Assembly: GCF_004360145.1 (NCBI RefSeq)
Contig: NZ_ML178717.1
Location: forward strand, 66,338 to 130,337
Length of the DNA stretch: 64,000 nucleotides
Direction: 5' to 3'
Source: Aliiroseovarius marinus
GTDB taxonomy: Bacteria; Pseudomonadota; Alphaproteobacteria; Rhodobacterales; Rhodobacteraceae
The translations under genes and the position numbers were made by a program. Every line of letters begins with the position of its first letter. Within the stretch, counting starts at the first letter, position 1. The notes beneath the pieces are model-generated. The model was not told the DNA's origin. It saw nothing but the letters and a program-made list of their open reading frames with translations, and made no database searches. This document shows, piece after piece, positions 1 through 9,245 of this stretch.

Positions 1-2
1 CC

Positions 3-452
3 GCCACCTTCGGCCCCTCTGCCACCAACGCGATCATCGCCATCGGTATCTTCAATATCCCGGTCTTTGCCCGTGTCGCCCGCGGTGGCGCGCTAACCAT
101 CTGGACGCGTGAATTCATCATGGCCGCCCGTGTTGCGGGCAAAGGCAAGGCCCGCATCAGTGTTGAGCACATCCTACCCAACATCGCCAACCTATTGATC
201 GTGCAGGGAACTATTCAGTTTTCGTTGGGCATTCTGGCCGAAGCGGGCCTGTCTTATGTGGGCCTTGGCGCCCAGCCGCCCACCCCCAGCTGGGGCCGCA
301 TGCTCGCCGACGCGCAGACCATGATCTATTCCACCCCGCGCCTCGCCATCGCACCGGGTCTGGCGATTGTCGTCATGGTGCTGGGGCTAAACCTGATGGG
401 TGACGGGCTGCGTGATCTGCTGGATCCCCGGATCAGAAGGGCGCGCGAATGA
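3..452 (+). CDS. Peptide/opine-type ABC transporter permease, DppC-like (5' truncated)
   Basis: This is the last 149 codons of an inner-membrane permease of the binding-protein-dependent peptide importer family; the reading frame is open to the left edge, so the start lies outside the window. The EAA-type cytoplasmic loop that docks on the ATPase is visible as EFIMAARVAGKGKARI, followed by two hydrophobic stretches and the typical DppC ending GDGLRDLLDPRIR. Its stop overlaps the start of the double ATPase by four bases (ATGA), so the two are translationally coupled. The substrate cannot be read from the fragment; dipeptides, oligopeptides or related small molecules are the family norm. Confidence 0.9.
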   Translation, partial: ATFGPSATNAIIAIGIFNIPVFARVARGGALTIWTREFIMAARVAGKGKARISVEHILPNIANLLIVQGTIQFSLGILAEAGLSYVGLGAQPPTPSWGRMLADAQTMIYSTPRLAIAPGLAIVVMVLGLNLMGDGLRDLLDPRIRRARE

Positions 453-2026
453 TTAAGATCCAGAACCTCTCGCTGTCGATCCACGACACGCCGATCCTGC
501 AGGACGTGGACCTGTCCATTGCGCTCGGTCAGGTGGTTGGGCTGGTGGGCGAAAGTGGGTCGGGAAAATCGATGACTGCACTCGCATTAATGGGCCTTCT
601 GCCGCGCGGGGCCGAGCTCTCGGGGCGGGTCATGTTGGACGAAACGGACCTCTCGACGCTAGACGAACCCGCGCTCTGCGACATTCGCGGGCGGCGGATC
701 TCGATGATCTTTCAGGAGCCGATGACGGCTCTGAACCCGGTGAAAACCATTGGGGATCAGGTGGCCGAGACGCTCTTGATCCACACAGACACCTCGAAGA
801 CAGACGCCTTGCGCATCGCCGCCGAGAAGCTGACCCGCGTGGGTCTGCCGCAGGACCGTTTTCCGCTGGACCGTTATCCGCACGAGCTGTCGGGTGGCCA
901 GCGACAGCGCGTCTGCATCGCCATGGCCATCGCGCTCCACCCCGACCTTTTGATCGCGGACGAACCCACGACAGCACTGGACGTCACCACGCAGGCGCAG
1001 ATCCTCGATCTGTTGAAGGAACTCGTCGCCGAGGAAGGCATGGGCCTGCTTCTGATCACCCACGATCTGGCCGTGGTCGCGGGCATGGCCGATCACGTCG
1101 CAGTCATGCGCAAGGGCGAGATCGTCGAACAGGGCGAGACTGAGCAGCTTTTCCGCACCATGTCGCACCCCTATACGCGCCAGTTGCTTGAAGCCTCTGG
1201 TCACGCGCCAGATGGCGACGCGCAGCCCAGCGCCACGCCGCTTTTGCAGGTGAATGGTGCCACCCGCGACTATCCTCTGCCTCGCACGCGCCTCTTCGGC
1301 CCCGCCCCGCAATTCCGCGCAGTGGATGGTATCAGCTTCACGCTGAACAAGGGCGAAAGCCTTGGGCTGGTCGGGGAAAGCGGCTGCGGAAAATCCACGA
1401 TCAGCCGCGCCATTCTGGGGCTTGAGGCGCTACAAGGTGGGGAAATTCTGTTGAACGGGACGCCCATCACACCCGATATGGACCCCACCCGCCGCGCCGG
1501 GCTTCAGGTCGTCTTCCAAGACCCCTATGGCAGCTTCAATCCACGCTGGACCGTCGAAAAGCTGGTTGCTGAACCGTTCCACCTGCTTGGCAAACGGCCT
1601 GAGGATTGGCGCGACCGTGTGCGGCACGCGCTGGCCGAGGTCGGCTTGCCGGGTGAGGCCATGACCCGCTATCCGCACGAATTCTCAGGCGGGCAGCGCC
1701 AACGTATCGCCATCGCCCGCGCCTTGATCCTGCGCCCGGAGTTGATCGTGCTGGACGAGGCCGTGTCGGCACTGGATGTCTCGATCCGCGCGGATATTCT
1801 GGACCTGCTGGCCGACCTGCAAGCCAAGCACGGGCTGGCCTATTTGTTCATCAGCCACGACCTTGGTGTCGTGCGCAATGTCACCGACCGCGTGCTGGTC
1901 ATGCGCGCGGGGCAGATCGTGGAAGAGGGCGACACGGACACCGTTTTTGCTCACCCGCAACATGACTACACTCGAAACCTGATAAACGCGGCGCCGGTCA
2001 TTCCGCCCGCGTGGAGGACGGCTTAA
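449..2026 (+). CDS. Double ATP-binding ABC protein (DppD-DppF fusion type)
   Basis: A 525-residue cytoplasmic ATPase carrying two complete nucleotide-binding domains, equivalent to the DppD and DppF subunits of a peptide importer fused in one chain. The first half has Walker A GESGSGKS at residues 34-41, signature LSGGQRQR, Walker [13 protein letters not shown] and an H-loop ITHD; the second half has [28 protein letters not shown] and ISHD. The oligopeptide/dipeptide C-terminal extension follows each half (HPYTRQLL and HDYTRNLI). It overlaps the permease before it by four bases and its stop shares one base with the next start, so it belongs to an operon that continues into the aldehyde dehydrogenase. 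Confidence 0.93.
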   Translation: MIKIQNLSLSIHDTPILQDVDLSIALGQVVGLVGESGSGKSMTALALMGLLPRGAELSGRVMLDETDLSTLDEPALCDIRGRRISMIFQEPMTALNPVKTIGDQVAETLLIHTDTSKTDALRIAAEKLTRVGLPQDRFPLDRYPHELSGGQRQRVCIAMAIALHPDLLIADEPTTALDVTTQAQILDLLKELVAEEGMGLLLITHDLAVVAGMADHVAVMRKGEIVEQGETEQLFRTMSHPYTRQLLEASGHAPDGDAQPSATPLLQVNGATRDYPLPRTRLFGPAPQFRAVDGISFTLNKGESLGLVGESGCGKSTISRAILGLEALQGGEILLNGTPITPDMDPTRRAGLQVVFQDPYGSFNPRWTVEKLVAEPFHLLGKRPEDWRDRVRHALAEVGLPGEAMTRYPHEFSGGQRQRIAIARALILRPELIVLDEAVSALDVSIRADILDLLADLQAKHGLAYLFISHDLGVVRNVTDRVLVMRAGQIVEEGDTDTVFAHPQHDYTRNLINAAPVIPPAWRTA

Positions 2027-3465
2027 TGGACGCGCTTTGGTTTGATCCCACGGAAATTCTGATTGGCGGCGATTGGCGGAAAACGGACGACACGTTGCCA
2101 GTGGAAGACCCCTCGACTGGTATTGAGTTCGCACGCATTGGACGCGGGACGGCGAAAGACGTCGACGCCGCCGTCGCGGCAGCACGCGACGCGTTGGAAA
2201 GCGACTGGGGCCGCATGACCGCTGTCGAACGCGGGCGTATCCTGACCCGCATTGGACAGTTGGTGCAGACCCGCATCGACGACCTGACGGCTTTGGAAGC
2301 GCGCGACGTTGGCAAGCCTCTGACCCAAGCCCGCAACGACGCCATCGCACTGGCGCGGTACATGGAATTCTATGGCGGCGCAGCGGATAAGGTGATGGGC
2401 GAGACCATCCCCTATCTAGACGGCTACACCGTCTACACTCTGCGCGAACCGCATGGCGTGACAGGCCATATCGTGCCGTGGAACTATCCCATGCAGATCA
2501 TCGGGCGCTCGGTCGGAGCGGCTTTGGCGATGGGCAATGCCTGCGTCTTGAAGCCCGCCGAAGAGGCCTGTTTGACCGCGCTCGCCTTCGCGCGATTGGC
2601 CGAGGAAGCCGGCCTGCCCAAAGGCGCGTTGAACGTCGTGACGGGATTGGGCGAGGAAGCCGGCGCCGCGCTATCCGCCCATCCCGACGTGGATCACATC
2701 AGCTTTACCGGCTCGGTCCCCGTGGGCGGTCTGGTACAGGCGGCAGCGGCACAGAATGTGGTGCCTGTCACACTGGAGCTTGGGGGCAAGTCGCCTCAGC
2801 TTGTCTTTGACGACGCCGATCTGGACGCCGCCTTGCCCTTCCTTGTGGGCGCCTGCATTCAAAACGCGGGCCAGACCTGCTCGGCCAGCTCGCGCATCTT
2901 GGTGCAGCGCGATGTTTATAACGACGTGGTCGCTCGGATGGGCGCGGCCTATGACGCACTACGCGTGGGCCCGGCTGAGGCAGACCTGAATGTCGGCCCG
3001 CTGATCTCGGCCCGGCAGAAAGAGATTGTCGAGGGCTTTTTGGCCCAAGGTGCGGATCTGAAAGTGGCCGGTCAGGGCCAGATCACCGATACGCCCGAGG
3101 GCGGGCACTACGTGGCCCCCACCCTCTTTGCCGATGTACCGCCCGACCACAAGCTGGCCCGCGACGAGGTCTTCGGCCCCGTGCAGGTCATCATCCCCTT
3201 CGACACGGAAGAAGACGCGGTCCGCATCGCCAATACCACCGACTATGGCCTTGTCGCCAGCATCTGGACCGCCAATGGCGCGCGCCAAATGCGGCTGGCC
3301 AAGCGTCTGCGCGCGGGTCAGGTCTTTATCAACAATTACGGTGCGGGCGGCGGCGTCGAATTGCCCTTCGGCGGGGTTGGCAAATCGGGCCACGGGCGCG
3401 AAAAAGGCTTCGAAGCGCTTTATGGGTTTTCGCAACTGAAAACCGTCGCCGCCAAACACGACTGA
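2026..3465 (+). CDS. NAD(P)-dependent aldehyde dehydrogenase family protein
   Basis: A 479-residue soluble aldehyde dehydrogenase oxidising an aldehyde to its acid. The catalytic cysteine is Cys285 in NAGQTCSASS and the general base is Glu251 in LELGGKSPQ; the Rossmann segment VPWNYP and the C-terminal PFGGVGKSGHGREKG are normal. The ATG at 2026 is preferred over an upstream in-frame GTG at 2011 because GGAGG lies eight bases before it and because it overlaps the preceding stop (TAATG). Being the third gene of a peptide-type ABC operon and followed by a thioesterase suggests oxidation of an imported nitrogenous compound after deamination; betaine-aldehyde or aminobutyraldehyde dehydrogenases are the nearest in appearance, but specificity is not visible. 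Confidence 0.9.
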   Translation: MDALWFDPTEILIGGDWRKTDDTLPVEDPSTGIEFARIGRGTAKDVDAAVAAARDALESDWGRMTAVERGRILTRIGQLVQTRIDDLTALEARDVGKPLTQARNDAIALARYMEFYGGAADKVMGETIPYLDGYTVYTLREPHGVTGHIVPWNYPMQIIGRSVGAALAMGNACVLKPAEEACLTALAFARLAEEAGLPKGALNVVTGLGEEAGAALSAHPDVDHISFTGSVPVGGLVQAAAAQNVVPVTLELGGKSPQLVFDDADLDAALPFLVGACIQNAGQTCSASSRILVQRDVYNDVVARMGAAYDALRVGPAEADLNVGPLISARQKEIVEGFLAQGADLKVAGQGQITDTPEGGHYVAPTLFADVPPDHKLARDEVFGPVQVIIPFDTEEDAVRIANTTDYGLVASIWTANGARQMRLAKRLRAGQVFINNYGAGGGVELPFGGVGKSGHGREKGFEALYGFSQLKTVAAKHD

Positions 3466-3476
3466 CAGGAGGCCCC

Positions 3477-3899
3477 ATGGCCATCATCGAAACCTTCCGC
3501 CGGGTGATCGACCCAACTGACTGCGACATGCTGGGACATATGAACATCAGCCGTTATTTCGGCTGTGTTTCGGATGCGGGTCTGGGCCTGATGACGGCTT
3601 TCGGCCTTGGCCATGACCAGCTGACCGGCGGGCGCCGTCAGGCCTTTGCGATGGTGCATTCCGACGCTACCTATCACCGAGAGGTTCTGGCGGGCGAATG
3701 GGTCTATATGCGTTCGGGCGTGGCCGAGGTTGGCCGTCGATCCGCGACTTTCCAGCACTGGATGTATCGCGGCACCGATAACGAGCTGCTGTTCGACGTG
3801 ACCGCGAAATGCGTCTTGATGGATCTTGAGGCGCGCAAGGCGACGGTGATTGACGACGACCTGAAAACCCAGATGCACGCCTTTCTGGTCGAGGGCTGA
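3477..3899 (+). CDS. Hotdog-fold acyl-CoA thioesterase (4HBT/YbgC-like)
   Basis: A 140-residue single hotdog-domain protein. The N-terminal stretch DPTDCDMLGHMNISRYF matches the D-x-x-G-H-x-N-x-x-x-Y active-site helix of the 4-hydroxybenzoyl-CoA thioesterase/YbgC group, which hydrolyses acyl-CoA thioesters in the cytoplasm. The start is supported by AGGAGG six bases upstream. It lies 11 bases after the aldehyde dehydrogenase and touches the next start (TGAATG), so it is part of the same operon. Substrate is unknown; roseobacters often place such a gene with carnitine or betaine catabolism, and that link is only a possibility here. Confidence 0.82.
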   Translation: MAIIETFRRVIDPTDCDMLGHMNISRYFGCVSDAGLGLMTAFGLGHDQLTGGRRQAFAMVHSDATYHREVLAGEWVYMRSGVAEVGRRSATFQHWMYRGTDNELLFDVTAKCVLMDLEARKATVIDDDLKTQMHAFLVEG

Positions 3900-5057
3900 A
3901 TGGGGGCCGCGCTGAAGATCTCGAACCGGCAGGCGCGGCATCTTTGGCTGGCGACAAACTTGCTGGCCGACACGCCGACCGGCGCGTTTGATCTGCAAGA
4001 CATGATCTGGCGGCTGGGGTTTGTTCAGATCGACACGATCCGCAACGTCACCCGCGCGCACAACCACATCCTGTGGAGCCGCAATCAGAACATTCGTGAA
4101 GGCGCGATCTGGAAGCAGCTGTCGGGCCGCGCACTGTTCGAGCATTTCACCCACGACGCCAGCCTGATCGACATGCGCGTACTGCCCTTTTGGCGACGAC
4201 AATTTGATCGGCTGGGCGCGCATGTAGGCCGCAGTGAATGGTATCAATCGGGGCTCGCCAAGGCTCAGATCGCTGAAATCCGCGACCGCATCGCGCGCGA
4301 GGGCGCCTTGTCCACCCACGCCTTCGACACCAAGGTCGAAAAACGCGAGATGTGGGCGCGGCCTCCGCACAAGAAGGCGCTGGATCAAATGTGGTATGGC
4401 GGCGAGCTTGCCACCTGCCACCGCAAGAATTTCGTCAAGTTCTATGATCTGGGCGAGCGGGTCTTTCCGTCCCATGATCCTGCCCCGGACCACGAGGCTG
4501 TCGACTGGCTGTGCCGCGGCGCATTGGATCGGCTGTCCTTTGGCACGACTGGCGAAATCGGCCGCTTCTGGGACGCCATGAGCGCGCGCGAGGCAAAGGC
4601 GTGGTGCGACACGGCCGCGCTGGTCCCGGTCGAGGTCGAAACTGCAGACGGCGGCAGCTACGCTGCCCTCGCGCCCGCCGATATAGAGGCGCGGTTGGAT
4701 ACACTCTCCGCCCCCACCTCGCGCCTGCGGATCCTCAACCCGTTCGACCCTGCCATCCGCGACCGCGCGCGGTTGGAGAAGCTCTTTGGCTTTGACTATC
4801 GCAACGAGATGTTCGTCCCGAAAGCCAAGCGCCGTTGGGGCTATTACGTCTACCCGCTGCTGGAAGGTGACCGCTTTGTGGGGCGGATCGAGTTGAAAGC
4901 CGACCGCAAGTCTGGCGAATTGTCCGTCATCGGGTTCTGGCCGGAACCCGGCACCCGCTGGGGCACTGCACGTCACTCGAAACTGGATGCGGAACTCGCG
5001 CGTTTCGCACGCTTCGCAGGGCTGTCTGCGACCAAGTGGCAGGTCATGCGCGCCTGA
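3900..5057 (+). CDS. Winged-helix DNA glycosylase-like protein (YcaQ/AlkX family, HTH_42)
   Basis: A 385-residue member of the YcaQ family (formerly DUF1006), tandem winged-helix DNA glycosylases that in Escherichia coli remove crosslinked or alkylated bases. The N-terminal region VQIDTIRNVTRAHNHILWSR contains the Gln43-Ile44-Asp45 triad that corresponds to the QxD motif of the YcaQ subgroup. Further conserved blocks are KKALDQMWYGGEL near residue 160 and NPFDPAIRDR near residue 280. The ATG directly abuts the thioesterase stop. Its metabolic neighbours do not explain a repair role, so the gene is probably just co-transcribed. Confidence 0.85.
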   Translation: MGAALKISNRQARHLWLATNLLADTPTGAFDLQDMIWRLGFVQIDTIRNVTRAHNHILWSRNQNIREGAIWKQLSGRALFEHFTHDASLIDMRVLPFWRRQFDRLGAHVGRSEWYQSGLAKAQIAEIRDRIAREGALSTHAFDTKVEKREMWARPPHKKALDQMWYGGELATCHRKNFVKFYDLGERVFPSHDPAPDHEAVDWLCRGALDRLSFGTTGEIGRFWDAMSAREAKAWCDTAALVPVEVETADGGSYAALAPADIEARLDTLSAPTSRLRILNPFDPAIRDRARLEKLFGFDYRNEMFVPKAKRRWGYYVYPLLEGDRFVGRIELKADRKSGELSVIGFWPEPGTRWGTARHSKLDAELARFARFAGLSATKWQVMRA

Positions 5058-5110
5058 CTTGCGCGCGGGCCGAATTGGGCGCAAGCTGATCCTGCAATCA
5101 GGAGATGAAT

Positions 5111-5851
5111 ATGCGGCTTCACAACAAAACAGCCATCGTCACCGGCGGCGCATCGGGCTTTGGCGCCGGGATCGTTCGTAAATTCGCCGCCGAGGGCGCG
5201 CGGGTGATGGTAGCCGATCTGAATGACGAACTGGCCCGCGAGGTCGCGGATGAGGTCGATGGGGTAGCGCATCATGTGGATGTCTCGTCCGGCGACAGCG
5301 TCGCGCAAATGGCCCGCGCCGCGCACGAGCTGTGGGGCCATGTGGACATCGTGGTGAACAACGCGGGCATCACCCATCTGCCCAAACCGATGGAAGAAGT
5401 CGACGAGGGCGAATTTGACCGCGTTCTGGCCGTGAATGCCAAATCCGTCTATCTGACCGCCCGCTATTTCGTGCCGGGCATGAAGGCGGCAGGCACGGGG
5501 GCGGTGTTGAACGTCGCCTCGACCGCGGGGCTCAGCCCGCGCCCGAACCTGAACTGGTACAATGCCTCGAAGGGCTGGATGATCACCGCAACCAAGGCCA
5601 TGGCGGTTGAACTGGCCCCGCATGGGGTGCGGGTGAACGCGATCTGCCCCGTGGCGGGCGAAACGCCGCTTTTGTCCAGCTTCATGGGCGAGGACACGCC
5701 CGAGATGCGCGCGAAGTTCATCTCGACCATTCCCATCGGCCGGTTCTCGACCCCCGAGGATATGGGCAACGCCGCCTGTTTCCTGTGCTCGGACGAGGCC
5801 AGCATGGTGACGGGCGTCGCGATGGAAGTGGACGGCGGGCGCTGTATCTGA
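5111..5851 (+). CDS. Short-chain dehydrogenase/reductase (SDR)
   Basis: A 246-residue classical SDR oxidoreductase. It shows the nucleotide-binding TGGASGFGAGI, an acidic residue after strand two (VADLND) suggesting NAD preference, NNAG, and the catalytic YNASK. The C-terminal CSDEASMVTGVAMEVDGG is typical of glucose-1-dehydrogenase/3-oxoacyl-ACP-reductase-like members. Two ATGs are possible: AGGAG at 5100-5104 lies six bases before the ATG at 5111 but abuts the one at 5105, so 5111 is chosen. Substrate is unknown; the adjacent aldehyde dehydrogenase operon makes a hydroxy-acid or hydroxy-amine oxidation plausible. Confidence 0.88.
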   Translation: MRLHNKTAIVTGGASGFGAGIVRKFAAEGARVMVADLNDELAREVADEVDGVAHHVDVSSGDSVAQMARAAHELWGHVDIVVNNAGITHLPKPMEEVDEGEFDRVLAVNAKSVYLTARYFVPGMKAAGTGAVLNVASTAGLSPRPNLNWYNASKGWMITATKAMAVELAPHGVRVNAICPVAGETPLLSSFMGEDTPEMRAKFISTIPIGRFSTPEDMGNAACFLCSDEASMVTGVAMEVDGGRCI

Positions 5852-5861
5852 GCTTGGCAGC

Positions 5862-5912
5862 TGGGGGCTTCACACCCCCAGACCCCCGTGGGATATTTGT
5901 AACAAGAAAAAG
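5862..5912. repeat. Rhodobacterales-type G-rich intergenic repeat with hairpin
   Basis: A perfect six-base hairpin (TGGGGG at 5862-5867 with CCCCCA at 5875-5880) is followed by ACCCCCGTGGGATATTTGT and an A-rich AACAAGAAAAAG tail. The arrangement of a C/G-rich hairpin, GGGATATTT and AAGAAAAAG resembles an element I recall from many intergenic regions of Rhodobacterales; only one copy is seen here. It may act as transcript terminator or stabiliser for the SDR gene. Confidence 0.55.
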
Positions 5913-5923
5913 CAGAGGACGTG

Positions 5924-6910
5924 ATGAAACCGGGACCAAAGAACCTGATCACCGATGTGGCCGGGCTGCGTGTAGGCAATGCCGATGATGCAGTGATCAA
6001 GACCGGTGCCTCCGTCTTGGTCGGCGACGCCCCCTTCACCGCAGGCGTCCATGTCATGGGCGGCGCGCCGGGCACGCGCGAGACGGATTTGTTGGCTCCG
6101 GATAAGCTGGTGCAGCAGGTGGACGCCTTGGTGCTGTCTGGCGGGTCGGCCTTTGGGCTGGACGCCGCATCCGGTGTCGCAGATGCCCTGCGCGAAGAGG
6201 GTCGCGGGTTTCAGGTGGGGGATCAGCATGTACCCATCGTCTCGGGCGCTATCTTGTTTGACCTATTGAACGGCGGCGACAAGGGCTGGGCGCAGAACCC
6301 CTATAAGGGGCTTGGACGCGCAGCCTATGCGGCGGCGTCAGAGGACTTCCTGATCGGCAGTCATGGCGCCGGGTTCGGCGCAACCACTGCTGGCTTGAAA
6401 GGCGGGCTTGGGTCGGCATCGCTGGTGCTGGACAACGGCGTCACCGTCGGGGCGTTGGTGGCCGTCAATGCTTTAGGATCGGTCACGATGGGCGACGGGC
6501 CCGCGTTCTGGGCCGCCCCGTGGGAATTTGGCGACGAGTTCGGCGCGCGTGGCATCGGCCAGCATGATCCCAGCGTTGAGCCACGCCCCGAGGCGCAGTT
6601 GGGCGAGAACACCACCATTGCCATCATCGCCACCGATGCGGATCTGGATCAGGCACAGGCCACACGTCTGGCGACGGCGGCCCATGACGGCATGGCCCGC
6701 GCAATCCACCCCAGCCACACGCCCTTTGACGGCGATCTGATCTTTGCCGCCGCCACTGGGAAGGTAGCCCTCGCTGATCCCGGATTTGATGCGCTGCGCC
6801 TTGGACACGCCGCCGCCACCTGCTTGGCCCGCGCCGTGGCCCGTGGTGTCTATGCCGCCCACGCCCATCCGAGTGACACATTACCCACTTGGGCCGACAA
6901 GTTTTCATGA
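5924..6910 (+). CDS. P1 family (S58, DmpA-like) peptidase
   Basis: A 328-residue member of the DmpA/BapA family of self-processing N-terminal-nucleophile aminopeptidases. The conserved LSGGSAFGLDAASGV block (residues 71-85) and the VGALVAVNALGSVTMG segment (residues 175-190) are present; a Gly-Ser bond at 185-186 is a plausible self-cleavage point, with Ser186 as nucleophile, but this assignment is inferred from family pattern. Start: AGAGGA lies just before the ATG at 5924, with an in-frame GTG one codon upstream. The enzymes usually act on beta-amino or D-amino N-termini. It stands between an SDR gene and a small exported protein, with no obvious pathway. Confidence 0.85.
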   Translation: MKPGPKNLITDVAGLRVGNADDAVIKTGASVLVGDAPFTAGVHVMGGAPGTRETDLLAPDKLVQQVDALVLSGGSAFGLDAASGVADALREEGRGFQVGDQHVPIVSGAILFDLLNGGDKGWAQNPYKGLGRAAYAAASEDFLIGSHGAGFGATTAGLKGGLGSASLVLDNGVTVGALVAVNALGSVTMGDGPAFWAAPWEFGDEFGARGIGQHDPSVEPRPEAQLGENTTIAIIATDADLDQAQATRLATAAHDGMARAIHPSHTPFDGDLIFAAATGKVALADPGFDALRLGHAAATCLARAVARGVYAAHAHPSDTLPTWADKFS

Positions 6911-6943
6911 CGGGCTTTGGCCCATTTCGATAAGGAGGGACGC

Positions 6944-7501
6944 ATGTCCTATTTTCGCACACTGGCGCTTGCCGCCACGTTTTTGACGCCGGGAATTGCC
7001 CTGGCGGACGAGGTCTCGGACACTCTTAAATCCGCATTGGAAGCCTATGAAGAAGGCGACCTGTCCTATGCGCTGGAAGAGTTGGAATTTGCCAAGCAGC
7101 TGATGCTGGAAATGAAAACCGCCGATCTGGCAACGTTCCTGCCCGAAGCACCCGAAGGATGGATCCGCGAGGTCTCGGACGATGTTGCCACGGGCATGGC
7201 GATGTTTGGCGGCGGGTCGGGGGCGGAAGCCACCTATGCCCGCGAGAATGAAAGCTTCCGGATCGTGATCATGGCAGACAATCCCATGGTGGGCGCGCTG
7301 TCCGGCATGATGGCCAATGCCAGCCTGATGGGCATGAAGCTGGAGCGCGTTGGGCGTCAGAAATACCTGAACCAAGACGGCGAATTGTCAGGCATCGTGG
7401 ACGGGCGCATCCTGATCCAAGCCTCGGGCGCGGATGTCGACACGATGAAATCCGTGCTGGCCGAGATCGATCATCGCGGGCTGGAAGATTTCGGGCGCTA
7501 A
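6944..7501 (+). CDS. Small exported protein of unknown function
   Basis: A 185-residue protein with a clear Sec signal peptide (YFRTLALAATFLTPGIALA, cleavage before DEVSD). The mature part starts with a short helical, acidic stretch containing repeated glutamates (ALEAYEEGDLSYALEELEFA), resembling a TPR-like helix pair, then a mixed region with VARQ-less beta segments such as ESFRIVIMADNP. No enzyme motif was found. The ATG at 6944 is chosen over an in-frame upstream ATG at 6917 because AAGGAGG lies seven bases before it and the signal peptide begins there. It is followed by a strong terminator, so it ends its transcript. Confidence 0.75.
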   Translation: MSYFRTLALAATFLTPGIALADEVSDTLKSALEAYEEGDLSYALEELEFAKQLMLEMKTADLATFLPEAPEGWIREVSDDVATGMAMFGGGSGAEATYARENESFRIVIMADNPMVGALSGMMANASLMGMKLERVGRQKYLNQDGELSGIVDGRILIQASGADVDTMKSVLAEIDHRGLEDFGR

Positions 7502-7522
7502 TCCTTGCGCCAATGGGCAAAG

Positions 7523-7557
7523 ATGCGGGCGGATTCTCTGCCCGCATTCGCCTTTTT
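7523..7557 (+). terminator. Rho-independent terminator
   Basis: Perfect eight-base arms ATGCGGGC (7523-7530) and GCCCGCAT (7540-7547) with a nine-base loop, then a five-T run at 7553-7557. It ends the transcript of the exported protein gene. Confidence 0.85.
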
Positions 7558-7713
7558 AGAAGAAAGTTGTGCCGGATCGACATTCCGATACAGCCAGTTC
7601 TGGAAAATGATCAAATCCAGACGCCAAACAGGATGAATTTCACGCGCCTTTGGGCTATGCCCGAGTCGAAGCAGGGGTTTACACCCTTCAATATTATTTG
7701 CCTTGTTAACTAA

Positions 7714-7739
7714 TAGGTGAGTGTGCGATGACTCACCTA
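7714..7739. promoter_or_regulatory. Nine-base inverted repeat upstream of the semialdehyde dehydrogenase
   Basis: Perfect arms TAGGTGAGT (7714-7722) and ACTCACCTA (7731-7739) are separated by eight bases and lie 27 bases before the start codon at 7767. The symmetry and place suggest a repressor operator or a leader hairpin. The stretch 7558-7713 before it shows no gene and no other clear signal. The second arm is close enough to the ribosome binding site to affect translation. Confidence 0.5.
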
Positions 7740-7766
7740 ACAAGACACGACTTGGGAGACACGATC

Positions 7767-9245
7767 ATGGCCGCAAACGCCTCTGCGCTGAAAAAGCTTT
7801 TGAAAGACCCGTCGCTGGTCGAAACCCGCGCCTATGTAAACGGTGAATGGATAGACGCCAAGAATGGTGCAACCTTCGATGTGACCAACCCCGCCCGCGG
7901 CGAGGTGATTGCCCAAGTGGCAGACCTGTCGCGCGAAGAGGTAGCCGAGGCCATCGAGGCCGCCGACAAGGCCGGCCGCGAATGGGCCAAACGCACCGCG
8001 AAAGAACGCGCCAACATCATGCGCAAGTGGTTTGAGCTGATGATGGAAAACCAGGGCGATCTGGCAACCATCCTGACCGCCGAGATGGGCAAACCACTGG
8101 CCGAGGCCATGGGCGAGATTGCCTATGGCGCGAGCTTTATCGAGTGGTTCGGTGAAGAAGCCAAACGCATCTACGGCGAAACCATCCCCGGCCACCAGCC
8201 CGACAAGCGCCTGATGGTGATCCGTCAGCCGATCGGCGTTGTCGCCTCGATCACGCCGTGGAACTTCCCGAACGCCATGATCACCCGCAAATGTGGTCCT
8301 GCGATTGCGGCAGGCTGTGGTTTCGTCGGTCGCCCGGCTGAACTGACCCCGCTGTCGGCCACCGCGCTGGCTGTGTTGGCCGAACGCGCGGGCGTGCCCG
8401 CTGGCGTCTTCAACATCGTGCCCAGCTCGAACGCCTCTGAGATCGGCAAAGAGTTCTGTGAAAACGCGCTGGTGCGCAAACTGACCTTTACAGGATCGAC
8501 CAATGTGGGCCGCATCCTACTGCGTCAGGCCGCTGATCAGGTTCTGAAATGCTCGATGGAACTGGGCGGCAACGCGCCGTTCATCGTGTTCGACGACGCC
8601 GATCTAGACGCCGCCGTGGAGGGCGCGATTGCCTGTAAGTTCCGCAACAACGGCCAGACCTGCGTCTGCGCCAACCGGATCTACGTGCAAGAGGGTGTCT
8701 ATGACGAGTTCGCCAAGCGGTTCGCCAAGGCTGTGTCGGCCCTGCCCGTCGGTGACGGCCTGAATGAAGGCATCGCCCTTGGCCCGTTGATCTCGGATGC
8801 AGCCGTTCAGAAAGTGCGCGAGCATGTGGCGGATGCGACCTCGAAAGGGGGCGAAGTGATCCTTGGCGGCAAAGAGCACGAGATGGGCGGACTGTTCTTT
8901 GAACCGACCATCATCAAGAATGCCACCCGCGACATGGACGTTGCCACGGACGAGACCTTCGGCCCAATGGCACCGCTGTTCAAGTTCAAGGACGAAGACG
9001 ACGTGATCCAACAGGCCAATGACACCATCTTCGGTCTGGCTTCGTATTTCTTCGCCAACAACCTAAGCCGCGTCTACAAAGTGGCCGAGGCGCTGGAATA
9101 CGGCATCGTTGGCGTGAACACCGGCATCATCTCGACCGAGGTCGCCCCGTTTGGTGGCGTGAAACAATCGGGCCTCGGCCGCGAAGGCTCGCGCCACGGG
9201 ATCGAGGATTTCCTCGAAATGAAATACATCTGCATGTCGGTCTAA
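7767..9245 (+). CDS. gabD: NAD(P)-dependent succinate-semialdehyde dehydrogenase
   Basis: A 492-residue GabD-like aldehyde dehydrogenase that would oxidise succinic semialdehyde to succinate, the last step of GABA breakdown. Catalytic Glu265 (MELGGNAP) and Cys299 (NNGQTCVCAN) are present, and the ending VGVNTGIISTEVAPFGG is characteristic of GabD. The cofactor-binding lysine usual in VKPAE is arginine here (FVGRPAE, residues 186-192). The ATG at 7767 follows GGGAG at eight bases; an in-frame ATG at 7728 lies within the inverted repeat and is rejected. No gabT transaminase is nearby, so the semialdehyde source is elsewhere. Its stop overlaps the convergent globin stop. Confidence 0.88.
   Translation: MAANASALKKLLKDPSLVETRAYVNGEWIDAKNGATFDVTNPARGEVIAQVADLSREEVAEAIEAADKAGREWAKRTAKERANIMRKWFELMMENQGDLATILTAEMGKPLAEAMGEIAYGASFIEWFGEEAKRIYGETIPGHQPDKRLMVIRQPIGVVASITPWNFPNAMITRKCGPAIAAGCGFVGRPAELTPLSATALAVLAERAGVPAGVFNIVPSSNASEIGKEFCENALVRKLTFTGSTNVGRILLRQAADQVLKCSMELGGNAPFIVFDDADLDAAVEGAIACKFRNNGQTCVCANRIYVQEGVYDEFAKRFAKAVSALPVGDGLNEGIALGPLISDAAVQKVREHVADATSKGGEVILGGKEHEMGGLFFEPTIIKNATRDMDVATDETFGPMAPLFKFKDEDDVIQQANDTIFGLASYFFANNLSRVYKVAEALEYGIVGVNTGIISTEVAPFGGVKQSGLGREGSRHGIEDFLEMKYICMSV

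Noticed and set aside
3420-5084. 554-codon minus-strand open frame opposite the thioesterase and YcaQ genes
   Set aside because: No family motif; both genes on the other strand are well supported.
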